In this document: piece after piece, positions 47,120 to 57,800 of the stretch
Position numbering within the stretch: the stretch's first letter is position 1
How the letters are laid out: each line of letters opens with the position of its first letter
DNA from: CAYRFQ01 sp964423615
Lineage (GTDB): Bacteria; Planctomycetota; Planctomycetia; Gemmatales; Gemmataceae
DNA: 64,000 nucleotides
Reading direction: 5' to 3'
Assembly (NCBI GenBank): GCA_964423615.1
Contig: CAYRFQ010000021.1
Location: 42,102 to 106,101 of the forward strand
Position numbers and translations under genes: made by a program
Notes under the pieces: model-generated
Told to the model about the DNA's origin: nothing
The model's input: only the letters and a program-made list of their open reading frames with translations
Databases searched by the model: none

Positions 47120-48594
47120 GCCAGTTCGGGCTTCTGAATGGCCCATTGATCTAACCGCATCTCTTCCCGAGTGGCAACGTCTGTTCCAGCAAGTGGCTCG
47201 ATGGTCTTGATGAGTGACTTCGGCACAAGGACTTCCTTACCCCCTTCTTGCAGGAGTTTGATGAACATGCCATCGGCCCAGAGAACTTCGCCTTCGACGG
47301 TTGTGTTTTCCAGCAGGTTCAGTCGGACGAAAGCTTTCCCGGTCGGTTCGGCGAGTTGAGTAGCTGACTCGACAAGGACCTCGTCGAGTTTGTTGAAAAT
47401 AGTCTCCTGATCCTTGGTGGGTTGAAGGGCCGCGAGGAAATCGGTCTTGCCGATCACGGGTTTCTCGTCGTTCGACTTGCGCGAACGACGTACGGCCAGA
47501 AGGGCGGCTTCGTTAGCCAAGTTTTCCAACTGTGAACCGTTGAACCCAACCGTCATGTCGGCGATTTGTTCTAACAAGACGTCTTGACCCAAAGGCTTGC
47601 CTCGGGTGTGAATGCGCAAAACTTCGATACGATCGTTGCGGGTCAACTCGGGCATCGGAATCCGGCGGTCGAAACGTCCCGGTCTCAGCAGTGCTTTGTC
47701 GAGGATATCTGTTCGGTTCGTCGCACCGATCACAACGACGCGCTCCAACGCCTCGACGCCATCGAGACACACGAGCAGTTGGTTAAGTGTTTGTTCGCGT
47801 TCGTCGTGCCCAGAACCGATTCCGGAACCACGACGACGACCCACAGCGTCGAGTTCGTCGATGAAAATCACCGATGGTGCATCCTTGGCCGCCGTCTCGA
47901 ACATGTCACGGACACGAGCTGCCCCAACACCGACAAACATTTCCACAAATTCGGATGCCGATACGGTGTAGAACTTCGCGTCTGTCTCGCCGGCGACGGC
48001 ACGGGCCAACAGTGTTTTCCCACACCCAGGCGCTCCTTCGAGCAAGATGCCACGAGGAAGGCGAACGCCTGCGTCGAGCCACCGCTTCGGATTGCGCAGA
48101 AAATCGACCACGTCGCCCAACATTTCTTTCGCCTCAATACACCCGCCGACGTCTTCGAATCTGGCCTTATGGGTGTCTTCCAGAATTTTCGCCCGACTCT
48201 TTCTCAAAGACAGGATGTTGAGGCCACTGCTGCCTTGTTTTTGCAGGAAGTAGATCAAGGCAAATAACAAGATAAGGATCGGGACGGCTACGATCAGAGC
48301 CGTCCAAAGCCAACTTGTTTTTGGAGCGTTTACGACCGTGGCTCGGTTGTGGGATAACTGGATGCGGAGGTCCTTGTTCAGTTCACCGGTGGTGATGTAT
48401 CGTTGTCCGTCGGTCGATTGAACGATGAGAGTCCTGCCTTGCTCTTCGATCTTGGCAACGTTCGCCTTTTCGATGTCCTGAACGAGTTGGTTGAACGGCT
48501 TTTGTTCCAATTGGCTTCCAATATTCTCCCAGTAGAGGAATCCGACCAATCCCGCCAACAAGAGGATCCAGATCCACAAGCCTCGGAGTTTCAC
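47116..48594 (-). CDS. FtsH-like membrane AAA ATPase without the M41 peptidase, with an Hfq/LSm-like tail
   Basis: 492 residues from GTG 48594, seven bases after AGGAGG. Two membrane helices (5-22 and 95-117) flank a periplasmic part, as in FtsH. The AAA domain is complete: Walker A GAPGCGKT at 187-194, pore FVGVG at 220-224, Walker B SVIFIDELDA at 241-250, and the second region ATNRTDILDKALLRPGRFDR. After the lid (about 385) there is no HEXXH zinc protease. Instead residues 418-468 read VRLNLLENTTVEGEVLWADG and GGKEVLVPKSLIKTIEP, a pattern like Hfq/Sm proteins. The AAA part could still unfold membrane clients; the tail may bind RNA or oligomerise. The absence of M41 is certain, the Sm-like assignment is inference. 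Confidence 0.85.
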   Translation of the reverse strand: MKLRGLWIWILLLAGLVGFLYWENIGSQLEQKPFNQLVQDIEKANVAKIEEQGRTLIVQSTDGQRYITTGELNKDLRIQLSHNRATVVNAPKTSWLWTALIVAVPILILLFALIYFLQKQGSSGLNILSLRKSRAKILEDTHKARFEDVGGCIEAKEMLGDVVDFLRNPKRWLDAGVRLPRGILLEGAPGCGKTLLARAVAGETDAKFYTVSASEFVEMFVGVGAARVRDMFETAAKDAPSVIFIDELDAVGRRRGSGIGSGHDEREQTLNQLLVCLDGVEALERVVVIGATNRTDILDKALLRPGRFDRRIPMPELTRNDRIEVLRIHTRGKPLGQDVLLEQIADMTVGFNGSQLENLANEAALLAVRRSRKSNDEKPVIGKTDFLAALQPTKDQETIFNKLDEVLVESATQLAEPTGKAFVRLNLLENTTVEGEVLWADGMFIKLLQEGGKEVLVPKSLIKTIEPLAGTDVATREEMRLDQWAIQKPELA

Positions 48595-48855
48595 GTTCAA
48601 CCCTCCTCTCAAAAGGCCGGAAGCATGTTTTTCAACAGGATAGAGAAACCAGTGCCTCGACTGCCTAGCACCTTTCGACCAATGTTCCTCATGCTAACCG
48701 ATGACTGGAGATTCGCAAGACGGGTAGTATGCGGTGCGTGCCTTGTTGTCGAAACTCATCCGACTGAGTTGGAGCTTTTTTTCTAGACCTGAGGTGCAAT
48801 TCTCTTACATTCAGAGTGTTGTGAGATTTCTTACTACTGAAGAGGAGTGACACCA

Positions 48856-49590
48856 ATGCATCGCATCGGTTGGTTTTTGGCCTTGTTTGTGTTCGTGAAT
48901 TCGGGCGTTGTCTCTCTAGCAGACAGTCCACCCAAGGGCTTCAAGTCCTTGTTCAATGGCAAGGACCTTACCGGGTGGAAGGTTCCTGATAAGGACAACC
49001 ACTGGAAGGTCGTGAAGGGCGTTATCGATTACAATGCGAAGGGTCGTGATCCGCTTTGGACGAAGGACTCTTTTGGAGATTTCATCCTTCGAGTTGATTG
49101 GCGTTTGAAGCCCGAAAAAGGAATGTTGCACAGAGTTCCGTATATCGAACCAGATGGCAGTTATCGTACTGATAAGAAGGGTCGTAAAATCGAGATCCTA
49201 CTCAATGATGTCGACTCAGGAATCTATCTTCGTGGCAGGCCGAAGAGCCAGGTCAACATTTGGTGCTGGCCGGTAGGTTCGGGCGAAGTGTGGGGCTATC
49301 GGACGGACAAGAAAATGTCCAAGGAAGTTCGAGCCGGGGTGACTCCCAAGAAGCAAGCCGACAAACCAGTTGGTGAGTGGAACACTTTTGAAATTAAGAT
49401 GATCGGGGACCGTTTGTGGGTCAAGCTCAACGACGTCGAAGTCATCACGAAAGCCAAATTACCTGGAGTACCAGCTTCTGGCCCGATAGCACTGCAACAC
49501 CACGGGCGCTGGAGCGAAAAAGAGGGGCGGTGGGTAAGCCCACCAAGCCTTGTACAGTTCCGAAACATCTACGTCAAGGAATTGAAGTAG
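48856..49590 (+). CDS. Exported DUF1080 protein
   Basis: 244 residues from ATG 48856, with GAGGAG upstream; a GTG three codons earlier is an alternative. Signal peptide 1-23 (IGWFLALFVFVNSGVVSLA). DUF1080 features: FKSLFNGKDLTGWKVPDKD, SGIYLRGR, WCWPVGSGEVWGY, GEWNTFEIKMIGDRLWVKLND and VQFRNIYVKEL. It is only distantly like the other DUF1080 gene at 36446. Probably a secreted sugar-modifying or binding protein. A hairpin at 49629-49664 follows the stop. Confidence 0.9.
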   Translation: MHRIGWFLALFVFVNSGVVSLADSPPKGFKSLFNGKDLTGWKVPDKDNHWKVVKGVIDYNAKGRDPLWTKDSFGDFILRVDWRLKPEKGMLHRVPYIEPDGSYRTDKKGRKIEILLNDVDSGIYLRGRPKSQVNIWCWPVGSGEVWGYRTDKKMSKEVRAGVTPKKQADKPVGEWNTFEIKMIGDRLWVKLNDVEVITKAKLPGVPASGPIALQHHGRWSEKEGRWVSPPSLVQFRNIYVKELK

Positions 49591-49628
49591 GACTACGAAT
49601 TGTTTCGATGTTTTACCAACGTAGAAAT

Positions 49629-49664
49629 GCCCTCGTGGAGCATAGGATTGTTTCTCACGAGGGC
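49629..49664 (+). terminator. Hairpin after the DUF1080 gene
   Basis: A nine-base stem GCCCTCGTG / CACGAGGGC with an 18-base loop, followed by TTACTTG rather than a clean T-tract. Lies between the converging DUF1080 and anti-sigma-like genes, so it could serve either. Confidence 0.55.
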
Positions 49665-49701
49665 TTACTTGTACAACGATTAGCGTGCAGCAAAACTGCG
49701 G

Positions 49702-50256
49702 TTAGCGGTTTTTGAGATTGGGCTTTGTGAGATTAGGAGATGTGCCAAGGTTGTTAAGTTGGGTATCCAAATCGACGCTGGCGTTCTGATCTTTAGTCTT
49801 ATCGGCAGGGATAGTAGTTGTCTTTTTCGGTTCGCTCCCAAGGACGTCGAGGATTTCAGGACCCTCCGGAACTCCACCAATCACTACATTGTTGCTGAAT
49901 GCTGGAGTTGGAAGTTGCTTCTCAATGGTCCCAGGGAAGGTCTCGAGGAGCATCCACAAGCCCGTTACCAAGATGCCCACAGTAAGGGCAAGCGTAAAGT
50001 ACCGCCGAACTCGGTGCAACGTCGTCGTTGTTCCACCTTGAAGGGAGGTAGGAGCCGCGGTCCGGGATCTGACAACCACTGACCGCGGATGAGTCGTCTC
50101 GGAGCTCTGCGAGTGCGAGGGGATCGTGGATGGTACTTCCTCTCGCGCAAGAGGAGAGTCGGGCCATGGAGAAGGCAACTCTGCTTGGAAGAAATCACAG
50201 AGAAGAGAATCCAATTCCACGGCGTCGTCGAATTTTACTTGTGTCCTGTGAAACAT
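49702..50256 (-). CDS. Single-helix membrane protein after the ECF sigma gene (possible anti-sigma factor)
   Basis: 184 residues from ATG 50256; an upstream in-frame TTG at 50400 would add 48 residues without a good ribosome site. Residues 1-85 are cytosolic, with DDAVELDSLLCDFFQAEL-like helices and many Ser/Pro. One membrane helix lies at about 90-110 (YFTLALTVGILVTGLWMLLE), then an extracytoplasmic Thr/Asn-rich tail. No zinc-binding anti-sigma His/Cys motif was found. Position 155 bases after the ECF sigma gene on the same strand suggests it controls that sigma, but this is inference. Confidence 0.5.
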   Translation of the reverse strand: MFHRTQVKFDDAVELDSLLCDFFQAELPSPWPDSPLAREEVPSTIPSHSQSSETTHPRSVVVRSRTAAPTSLQGGTTTTLHRVRRYFTLALTVGILVTGLWMLLETFPGTIEKQLPTPAFSNNVVIGGVPEGPEILDVLGSEPKKTTTIPADKTKDQNASVDLDTQLNNLGTSPNLTKPNLKNR

Positions 50257-50411
50257 GTTCTGTACCGGCTCAAGTCTATGGAGAGGATAACTGTAAGTCT
50301 TAACGAAGAATAGCAATTGCTTGAAACCAATGAAATCCGGTTGTTCGATCTTCCCGGCTGATAGATTTTTCTTGGCCGGGAGAGGTTGGCCAAGAAACAA
50401 CCTCCTAAGGT

Positions 50412-50978
50412 TTATTCAACGTCTCTAGTAGAGTTTCGTACAGGGGCAACGCCAGCCGCCTTGAGCTTTTCCTCCAAACGTTTTCTTGCTCGGCTGAGTC
50501 GCATGTGTACAGCAGTTACATTGACCTCGAGCATGTCAGCGATCTGGTTCGCGTTGTAATCGAGCGAGTATCTTAAGGCTAGGATTTCTCGATCCTGACT
50601 TGATAACTCTTGTAGATGCGAACGAAGCTGGGCAAATGTTTCCTGTTGTTCTAGAGACTCCATCGGTGGCGGTTCGGACGATCGGACCCCGTTCATCGTT
50701 TGGGGTGGTTGTGTTCCATTTCGGCGGAAAGAACTCTTTGCATAATCTTCGGCCAAATTTCGGGCAACTCGGAGCAACCAAGCTCTGGGATTGTGAATGG
50801 GATCTCCACTCTGCCACTGTCGCCAGAGCCGCAAAAATGACTCCTGCATGATGTCGGAAGCGAGATCAGCGTTCAGCCAACGAGCGTATGCGAGTGCCCA
50901 AACTTCGCGGCTATGCTGTTGATACAACGCCTCGAATTTCTCGCGGCTAGTGTCGTTCGGTTTTGGGTTCGGGTTCAT
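50412..50978 (-). CDS. ECF-type RNA polymerase sigma factor
   Basis: 188 residues from ATG 50978; the frame is open to a TTG at 51005. Region 2: EKFEALYQQHSREVWALAYA and ADLASDIMQESFLRLWRQWQ, promoter -10 recognition. Region 4: LSSQDREILALRYSLDYNAN, then ADMLEVNVTAVHMRLSRARKRL, a helix-turn-helix for the -35. There is no region 1.1 or 3, so it is a group 4 (ECF) factor, possibly the SigK-RpoE-like planctomycete type. The linker is Pro-rich (GTQPPQTMNGVRSSEPPPMES). The membrane protein at 49702 follows and may be its anti-sigma. Confidence 0.9.
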   Translation of the reverse strand: MNPNPKPNDTSREKFEALYQQHSREVWALAYARWLNADLASDIMQESFLRLWRQWQSGDPIHNPRAWLLRVARNLAEDYAKSSFRRNGTQPPQTMNGVRSSEPPPMESLEQQETFAQLRSHLQELSSQDREILALRYSLDYNANQIADMLEVNVTAVHMRLSRARKRLEEKLKAAGVAPVRNSTRDVE

Positions 50979-51454
50979 GCCAATCCCCACCCCGGCAGCC
51001 GGCAAGGAATCGTTACCGATTCTAAAAGAATGACGAATTCCTTCTTGCCGTCTAACACGGAAGGAAACAAACTAAAATAGCAGACTAGGGTGATCGTTGT
51101 TCCTCTAAAAATGTCCAGTCCAAGCAAGGAACCTTGAGACAGATCGGACACAAAAGCCTGGAATCACTATCCTCGCGTTTAACAATCGAAATATATTCGT
51201 ACGAGCCAGAACTGGCTCATGAATTTATCGTATGTCTCGCCTTGATTGACACTAACTCACGGGTCAAAGCGATTGGATTCCCTTCCGCAACTCAAGACTT
51301 GTCTTGGGCTTTGTTTTATTTTGCGGCCCCGAAGAAATTGTATACCCTCGGGTTCCATTTCCGAATGGCCTATCCGGTGAAATTGTTTGGACTCTGAAAA
51401 TTCTCACTACGGCCGTCAATTCGAAAAAAACGACTTTTCACCAAGGTCATTTCA
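50979..51454. other. Intergenic region between the ECF sigma and proB
   Basis: Upstream of both minus-strand units. No frame with family features; the plus-strand frames at 51134 and 51304 lack motifs and good ribosome sites. An ECF-type promoter (GGAAC-N16-TC) could not be called. Confidence 0.4.
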
Positions 51455-52591
51455 TTATACCAGAACAACCAAGTTGTCTCGATGTACCAACTCGGCGTAC
51501 GGCACTACTCCCAAGACCTCCCAAAGTTGATCTGTTCGGAGCCCGGCGAGTTTGGTCGTGTCCGCGGAGGAGTAATTGATCAACCCTCTTGCAAATTCTT
51601 GTTCGTCAGGATCGCACAATTGGATGACGTCTCCTTTGTCGAATTTGCCTGTAATGCGGATTACTCCAATGGGTAAGAGGCTTTTTCCGTTGCGCTCGAT
51701 GGCTGTTCTCGCTCCCGCATCGACGACCAAAGTTCCCTTCGCACGGGCCGTGTAACCGACCCAACGTTTCCAGGCAGCGATGCTATCTCGCCGAGGCAAA
51801 AATAACGTTCCAACCGGCTCTGCTTGGAAAAGACGATCCAAGATTTGGGGTGATGACCCGTTGGCCATGATCACCGATTCACCCGCGCTGGTGACCATAT
51901 GGGCGGCGTGGATTTTTGTCCGCATCCCTCCAGTGCCTAGCAAGCTTTGGCTGTCTCCTGCCATGGCTCGGATTTTCTCGTCGATTTGAGGAACTGTCGT
52001 AAGTAACTTTGCTGCTGGATCGACCTTTGGGTCGGCGGTGAACAACCCATCGACGATGGACAGCAAGACGAGTAAAGGAGCTTGGATCAAGTTTGTGACC
52101 ATCGCTGCAAGTTGATCGTTATCTCCGAAACGAATTTCATCAACGCTGACGGTGTCGTTTTCGTTGATTATGGGGACGACGCCCCATTCGAGGAGCGTAA
52201 AAATCGTGTTGCGGGTGTTTAGATACCGAGTCCGGTCGTCAAAATCTCCTGCCGTGAGGAGGATTTGGGCGGTCGTAATTCCGTGGCGTCCAAAAGCCAC
52301 TTCGTAAGCCCGCATCATGACGCTTTGCCCCACGGCAGCACACGCTTGCAACTGGCGTAGGTCAATGGGACGCTTTTCGATCCCGAGGCGACCGACGCCA
52401 GCCCCAACGGCACCGGAACTCACCAGCAAGACCTTTCGTCCAGTTTGCCTCGCGCGGTACAATTGATCAACGATCCGGCAGATTCTAGCTTGATCCAAAG
52501 TCCCTTTATCGTCAGTCAGGACGTTGGTACCTACTTTAACGACGATTGTCTGCGACTCTCGAATGACTTCTTCCCGTACTAGATCGGTCAT
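51455..52591 (-). CDS. proB: Glutamate 5-kinase with PUA domain
   Basis: 378 residues from ATG 52591; a longer frame to 52663 has no family match. The amino-acid kinase fold shows KVGTNVLTDD, SSGAVGAGVGRL, NENDTVSVDEIRFGDND and GTGGMRTKIHAA, as in ProB, which phosphorylates glutamate in the first step of proline synthesis. The C-terminal PUA domain (KGTLVVDAGARTAI to AELVHRDNLVVLV) is intact. proA is not adjacent. The 471 bases before its start (to the S41 gene on the other strand) hold the promoters of both. Confidence 0.93.
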   Translation of the reverse strand: MTDLVREEVIRESQTIVVKVGTNVLTDDKGTLDQARICRIVDQLYRARQTGRKVLLVSSGAVGAGVGRLGIEKRPIDLRQLQACAAVGQSVMMRAYEVAFGRHGITTAQILLTAGDFDDRTRYLNTRNTIFTLLEWGVVPIINENDTVSVDEIRFGDNDQLAAMVTNLIQAPLLVLLSIVDGLFTADPKVDPAAKLLTTVPQIDEKIRAMAGDSQSLLGTGGMRTKIHAAHMVTSAGESVIMANGSSPQILDRLFQAEPVGTLFLPRRDSIAAWKRWVGYTARAKGTLVVDAGARTAIERNGKSLLPIGVIRITGKFDKGDVIQLCDPDEQEFARGLINYSSADTTKLAGLRTDQLWEVLGVVPYAELVHRDNLVVLV

Positions 52592-53062
52592 TGGATTTCT
52601 CGCGGCAAAACACCTGGGGGCATTGCAGACGACAGATCGACGCTGACCCGTCCTTAAATTCATGAGAAAAGCGGATTTTGTTTCCGGTTCGTAGTTTGGC
52701 TCTCGCTTGATAGGGTAGACTGCAAACTCAAGTTTTTAACTGGGGTTTGTCCGAACAGTCCATTAGTGGCGCAGTAATTGGGCTTTTTGTTGCATTTGAA
52801 GACCATCCGTTGTCTTGCTACCTTAAACAACTAACTTTTACGAGTTTGGCGAGAGTAGAACATGGAGAATTCGGAAACTTGAAAAACTTTACGAGTTTTC
52901 GAACCGTCTGTTTGACTGGAGTGCTTGAGTAATTTATACTCCGGAGAATCTTTTCTGATCGTAGCCGTCGGAACCGAAGATTTCTGCTAGATTTATCATT
53001 TGTGGGTATCTTCGCAATGGAATGCCCTGTCCGACTGACTACTGCCGGGGGGAGGAAGATCC
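52592..53062. other. Divergent promoter region between proB and the S41 protease
   Basis: No coding frame has family features. The only clear element is GGGGGGAGGA at 53048-53057, the ribosome site of the S41 gene. Confidence 0.45.
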
Positions 53063-54727
53063 TTGCAACTACGTCGAATTCGCCTTTTAGCCATTGTTCC
53101 CCTCTTTTGCCTTTTGTTTCGTTTTGTCTCCGATGTTCCAACATCCTCGGCAAAGACCTTCGGCACTCTTCCTCAATTACAATCTCTCTATCTGAAAGCT
53201 CTAGCATTCGAAAAGCAATCTGAGTGGGCTAAAGCTTGTTCGATTTACGGGAAAATATTGAGTTTTCGTCGGGCTTATCCAGAGGCCCAAGAAAGGTACT
53301 GGCACTGCTTACGCCGGTATTTTCAAACACACCGACATAAAGATAATTCGTACAAGAAAAAAGTTCTTTCTATCCGTTACGGCGAAGCACTTCAGTATTA
53401 CGAGGCTTTGATACACCATCTTTCTGAGCATGCCCTCGACCGAGAACGAGCGACACCAAGCAAATTGTATCAATGGGGATTGAAAGAATGTGAGTACGCA
53501 CTGATGGATCCCACATTTCTGCGCACTCATCTCCCGAATGCCTCTTCGGAACAACTCCGATCGTTCAGACGAAGGCTTACCACAGTCTGGGCCATGAAGA
53601 ACGTCACGACAATCAGAGAAGCTACTAAAGCCCTCCGTGGGATTTCACGCTACTACATGAGGACTTTCCATGTATCGGCCACTCCGTTAGTCTTAGAGTG
53701 TTTGTGTGGAAGTTGTTACGCAGTAGACGACTACACGATGTACCTAACTCCGGCTGATTTACGAAATCTTGTCGACTCCCTCAAGGGAGAAACGGTTGGG
53801 ATTGGCGTGAAATTAGGACTGAGAGGAGATCAGATTGTCATCACTCGTGTGGCTGGCGAAGGGCCAGCGTTTGAGGATGCGGCTATACCGTTTCTTATTG
53901 GTGAGGAAATCGTAAAGATAGATGGCCGCCCTACTCAGGATATGGCTCTTGAAACTGCTGTCGAGCTACTCCAAGGTGCTCCAGGGTCAAAGGTCATGAT
54001 CGAAATTCATAATCCGAGTGACATCGAGAGTCGCGTCGAGACGTTAACTCGCCGAAGGGTGCGATGGCCGAGCGTGTTAGTTCATTTTTCCGAAAATGAT
54101 GCCGATATTGGCATCATCACGATCCAAAGTTTTCAAGCCAATACCGCTCGGGAGGTGCAAAAAGCCCTCGCCGATTTTCAAAAACACGATGTTAAAGCCA
54201 TCGTTGTCGATTTGCGTGGGAATCGTGGTGGTCTGTTCAATCCAGCCATTCAAGCGGCTGAATTGTTTTTGCAATCAGGAACCATTGTTTCGACCAAAGC
54301 CTACGATCCAAAACTCAATCGTACTTTTACAGCAGACAATCCCAAGGCTTGCACGCTTCCGTTGGTCGTTTTGGTTGATGGAATGACGGCCAGTTCAGCA
54401 GAGGTCATGGCAGGAGCGTTAAAAGGGAACGAAAGACCGTCGCCTACGATTTTGGTCGGGCAAACGACTTATGGCAAAAGCTGTGTCCAACAACTTTGGC
54501 CGTTGCGTTCACGACATGGGGGCAAACCGCTCGAGGGGATGTTGCGAGTTACTATCGCCAAGTTCTATTCCCCATCAGGCGTGCCCTATTCTGGAACGGG
54601 AATCGTTCCGCACAAGAAAGTCGATAACGTTGGATCGATGGATGGACGCGATCACCAACTCGATACAGCTATCGTTGAAATACGAAAGCATGTCCCCTCG
54701 ACCATGGTTGAAATGGTGATGAGGTAG
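53063..54727 (+). CDS. Exported S41 carboxy-terminal processing protease with PDZ domain
   Basis: 554 residues. The start is TTG 53063, since GGAGGA lies six bases upstream and no ATG fits. Signal or anchor 1-30 (LLAIVPLFCLLFRFVS). Residues 35-200 are a helical N-terminal region. A PDZ domain lies at about 240-318 (VGIGVKLGLRGDQIVITRV, GEEIVKIDGRPT). The S41 core follows: IGIITIQSFQANTAREVQKAL cut at IGIITIQSF, DLRGNRGGLF, the catalytic Ser444 in GMTASSAEVMAGAL and Lys472 in TYGKSCVQQL. A C-terminal processing protease of the CtpA type, cleaving exported proteins at their tails. Its client is unknown. Confidence 0.87.
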   Translation: MQLRRIRLLAIVPLFCLLFRFVSDVPTSSAKTFGTLPQLQSLYLKALAFEKQSEWAKACSIYGKILSFRRAYPEAQERYWHCLRRYFQTHRHKDNSYKKKVLSIRYGEALQYYEALIHHLSEHALDRERATPSKLYQWGLKECEYALMDPTFLRTHLPNASSEQLRSFRRRLTTVWAMKNVTTIREATKALRGISRYYMRTFHVSATPLVLECLCGSCYAVDDYTMYLTPADLRNLVDSLKGETVGIGVKLGLRGDQIVITRVAGEGPAFEDAAIPFLIGEEIVKIDGRPTQDMALETAVELLQGAPGSKVMIEIHNPSDIESRVETLTRRRVRWPSVLVHFSENDADIGIITIQSFQANTAREVQKALADFQKHDVKAIVVDLRGNRGGLFNPAIQAAELFLQSGTIVSTKAYDPKLNRTFTADNPKACTLPLVVLVDGMTASSAEVMAGALKGNERPSPTILVGQTTYGKSCVQQLWPLRSRHGGKPLEGMLRVTIAKFYSPSGVPYSGTGIVPHKKVDNVGSMDGRDHQLDTAIVEIRKHVPSTMVEMVMR

Positions 54728-54878
54728 CCTTAGGTTCCGTCGCCAAGAGAAGGTTCCAAACCCAATAACGGTGCGGATTTCGCTTCGCCCGCCAACAGGA
54801 CTACCAAAGTGTCATTTGGGAAAATCAGACTTGGCTGGTCGCATCTCCGGCCAGCCAGCTTCTACAACCTCATCTTAA

Positions 54879-57800
54879 CTACATCACCCCGTACTTTTTT
54901 AGACGGCTCAGAAACGTACTCCGTGGAATTCCCAGATTTCTGGCTGCTTGGGCTTTATTCCCTTCCGCCTCTTCGAGGGCTCGCAACAATTCGTCCCGTT
55001 CTACCTTGTCAAATTCGTCCCGTCGGCGTTGGAATTTTGTGGGCGGATTTCGTTTCGCTCCCTCTCGGTGGAATCCCGCCGTGTCCGAGCGTTGTCGTCT
55101 ATCCAGGGAATCACCGGTCTCGAAGCGTGTGAACTGCGTTACAACTTCCTGTCGCACTTCCTCGGGTAGACTCTCGGCAGTGATGGTGGAGTCCTCGGCT
55201 AACACCACAGCCCGCTCGAGGACATTTTCGAGCTGCCGAATATTCCCTGGCCAGTGGAATGCTCTGAGCAGTTCCAAGGCGTCATCGTCGATTCGGAGGT
55301 TTGTTTTCTCACACCGAGCGCCTGCAGTCTGCAAGAAGTGAACAGCAAGCTCGATGATATCTTCTGGGCGTTGTCGCAGTGGTGGGATTTGAATCGGGAA
55401 GACATTCAACCGATAGTATAAGTCCTCGCGAAATCGTCCCTGTTCAATCAGTTGTTCAAGGTGTTGGTGGGTTGCCGCTATGATCCGAACGTCAACGTTG
55501 ATCGTTTCGCTCGACCCAACTCTCTCAAATGTCTGCTCTTGGAGCACTCGGAGTAATTTGGTTTGGACATCGAGGGAGATGTCACCGATTTCGTCCAGAA
55601 ACAGGGTTCCACCCGAGGCCAACTCGAATCGCCCTGTCTTGTCGCGGTGGGCTCCCGTGAATGCTCCTTTGACGTGGCCGAACAATTCGCTCTCGAGCAG
55701 GGTGGGAGATAAGGCTGCACAGTGAACCTTCACGAATGCTTTGTCAGCTCTCCCACTCGCATGGTGAACTGCTTCGGCAAAGAGTTCTTTTCCAGTTCCA
55801 CTTTCGCCACGAATCAACACGACAGAATCTGTCTTGGCGACCTTGCGTACCATTCCCAACAACGACCTGACCTGTGAACTTGACCCAACTATCTTGGTGA
55901 ACTGTGTAGGTTCGGATGAAACCGAACTTTCGGTGTTTTGGACTTGAGATTTCTCTTCCAGGAGAGTTGAAGAAACAGAACGAGTTTCTGATTCCTGGAT
56001 AAGTCGTTGCTGACGAAGTTGGCTTTGGAGAGCCATGATCCTTCTTTGCTGCTCAGCAATCTTTTCGATCTTGGATTGTAGTTCATTGTTGAGTGTTTCG
56101 ATCGTGTGGTGCCCTTGGGCATTGCCGAGTGCCAAAGCTGTTATTTGAGAAAATGCTTCGAGCAGGTTCAGGTCTTCTTGGCGGTAGGGTGGTGTCGCTT
56201 TGGCTCCAAGGAGCAAAAAGGCCAACAGTCGGCCGTCCAAAGTTAAAGCTCGTGCGAGTTCTCCATCGATTGTGGTGAGAATTCGGTGCACGGGGTTCTC
56301 GGACTCATCGCGCCGAGGAAGGATGGCTACTCCGTGTTGTGAAAGTTCTTCGATCAGGGGACTGTTTCCGTGAATTTCCATCTGGGCTGGGGCAGGACCA
56401 ACCCATCCAGCTAGTCGAAACGTTCCATCCTCACTTCGGAGATAGACTGCGCCTCGTGAGACCCCCAACAAATCCGACGTGGCGTGCAACAATCCTTGTA
56501 CAAGGGTTTGGGGATCCACAAGTTGCTGGACAGCGTCTCCCATCTTTTGGAGTGTTCGGTCGAGATGATATTTTTCCCGATTGAAACGCTGGTCAAGGGC
56601 CCGTTTAAAACGAGATCGGGCAAGGTCCAATAACACCATCAAGACCAACGCTATCGTACCGACTCGTATGGCATCGGTCGATGGACTTGTTAACCCTTGG
56701 CTGGCATCATTGAAAAATGTCGTAAAGATGAGAGCAACGACGAGTAAAACGGCGTAGTAAGCCAGTCCTATAGCGAAGCTTATGATGAAATACGTCGCGC
56801 TGGAACTAACGATTTGATCCAGCTCCATCAACCGGTAGCGTGTTGTGCTGATACTGAATGCAGCTGTAAAGCACAACGAGGCTCCAAACATCGGCCAAGT
56901 CGCATGACCAGCCCCAAAAGCGAGCTTATCAAAGAGAATCAAATAGCCAGAGTAACCAATTGGAATCAGAGCGATACAAGCGCCCAGAGCTATAAACTTC
57001 ACCTGGTTCCGCTCGGTGACGTCGCGTGCTGCGAAATAGCTGTGTACCAAAGCGACAACGCTCGCCAAATACCACAGAGTCGCCACACCAACGTAAATCA
57101 ATGCTACTAATCGGACGGAGTCAAGAGCTTGTTCCACTTTTTCGGATGGTGCACTTCGTACTTGGTAATAACAGATTAGCAAGATAACTAAGAATGCCAA
57201 AGGTATGACGTAGACAACAGATAGAGTGGTCCGTCGATGACGTTGAAGTAAGGCTTTCGGACGTGGAAACAGCAAATAGAAGTGCAAAGTCACCGGGGGG
57301 AGCAAGACGGATGAAATCATGAACAACACAATAAGATGCCGTTCGGTACAAATATGTGACCAGTGCCACCCCCCCATAAACGCCATGAGAGTCACTACGC
57401 ATAACAGATAAAACTGAACGGAAGCTGGTTGGTTCGGGCGTTTCCAAAAAACCAACACCCCGACCCCGAAAAGGAGAATCTTTAACACGAACCAAAGGAT
57501 CGTGGGGACGACTTCTTCGAAGGGCAAAGGTTCGAGAGCCCGCCAAACTTTGATTTTTTCGCCGTTTACGTCCTCTGCAGCGGCAAATTCTACGAGAACT
57601 TCGATGGTGTTTGCGGTCGTTAGTCGGACGAAGGGTCTTAGTTGAGTTGGTACTGTACCGGCGTCTTCGATCTGCTGGTGGATCTCTCGTGGAGTTCGCA
57701 ATAAAGTAGGCCAGTTGGTAACTGGTTTAGGTCCGATCTTGACAACGATGTCGTGCTTGTCAGGCAGTCGTGGTCCTGATTCTAATTCTTCTGGCGAGGG

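Noticed and set aside
48594..48612. TTG start at 48612 for the FtsH-like gene
   Set aside because: It would place the ribosome site inside the gene; GTG 48594 has AGGAGG at correct spacing.
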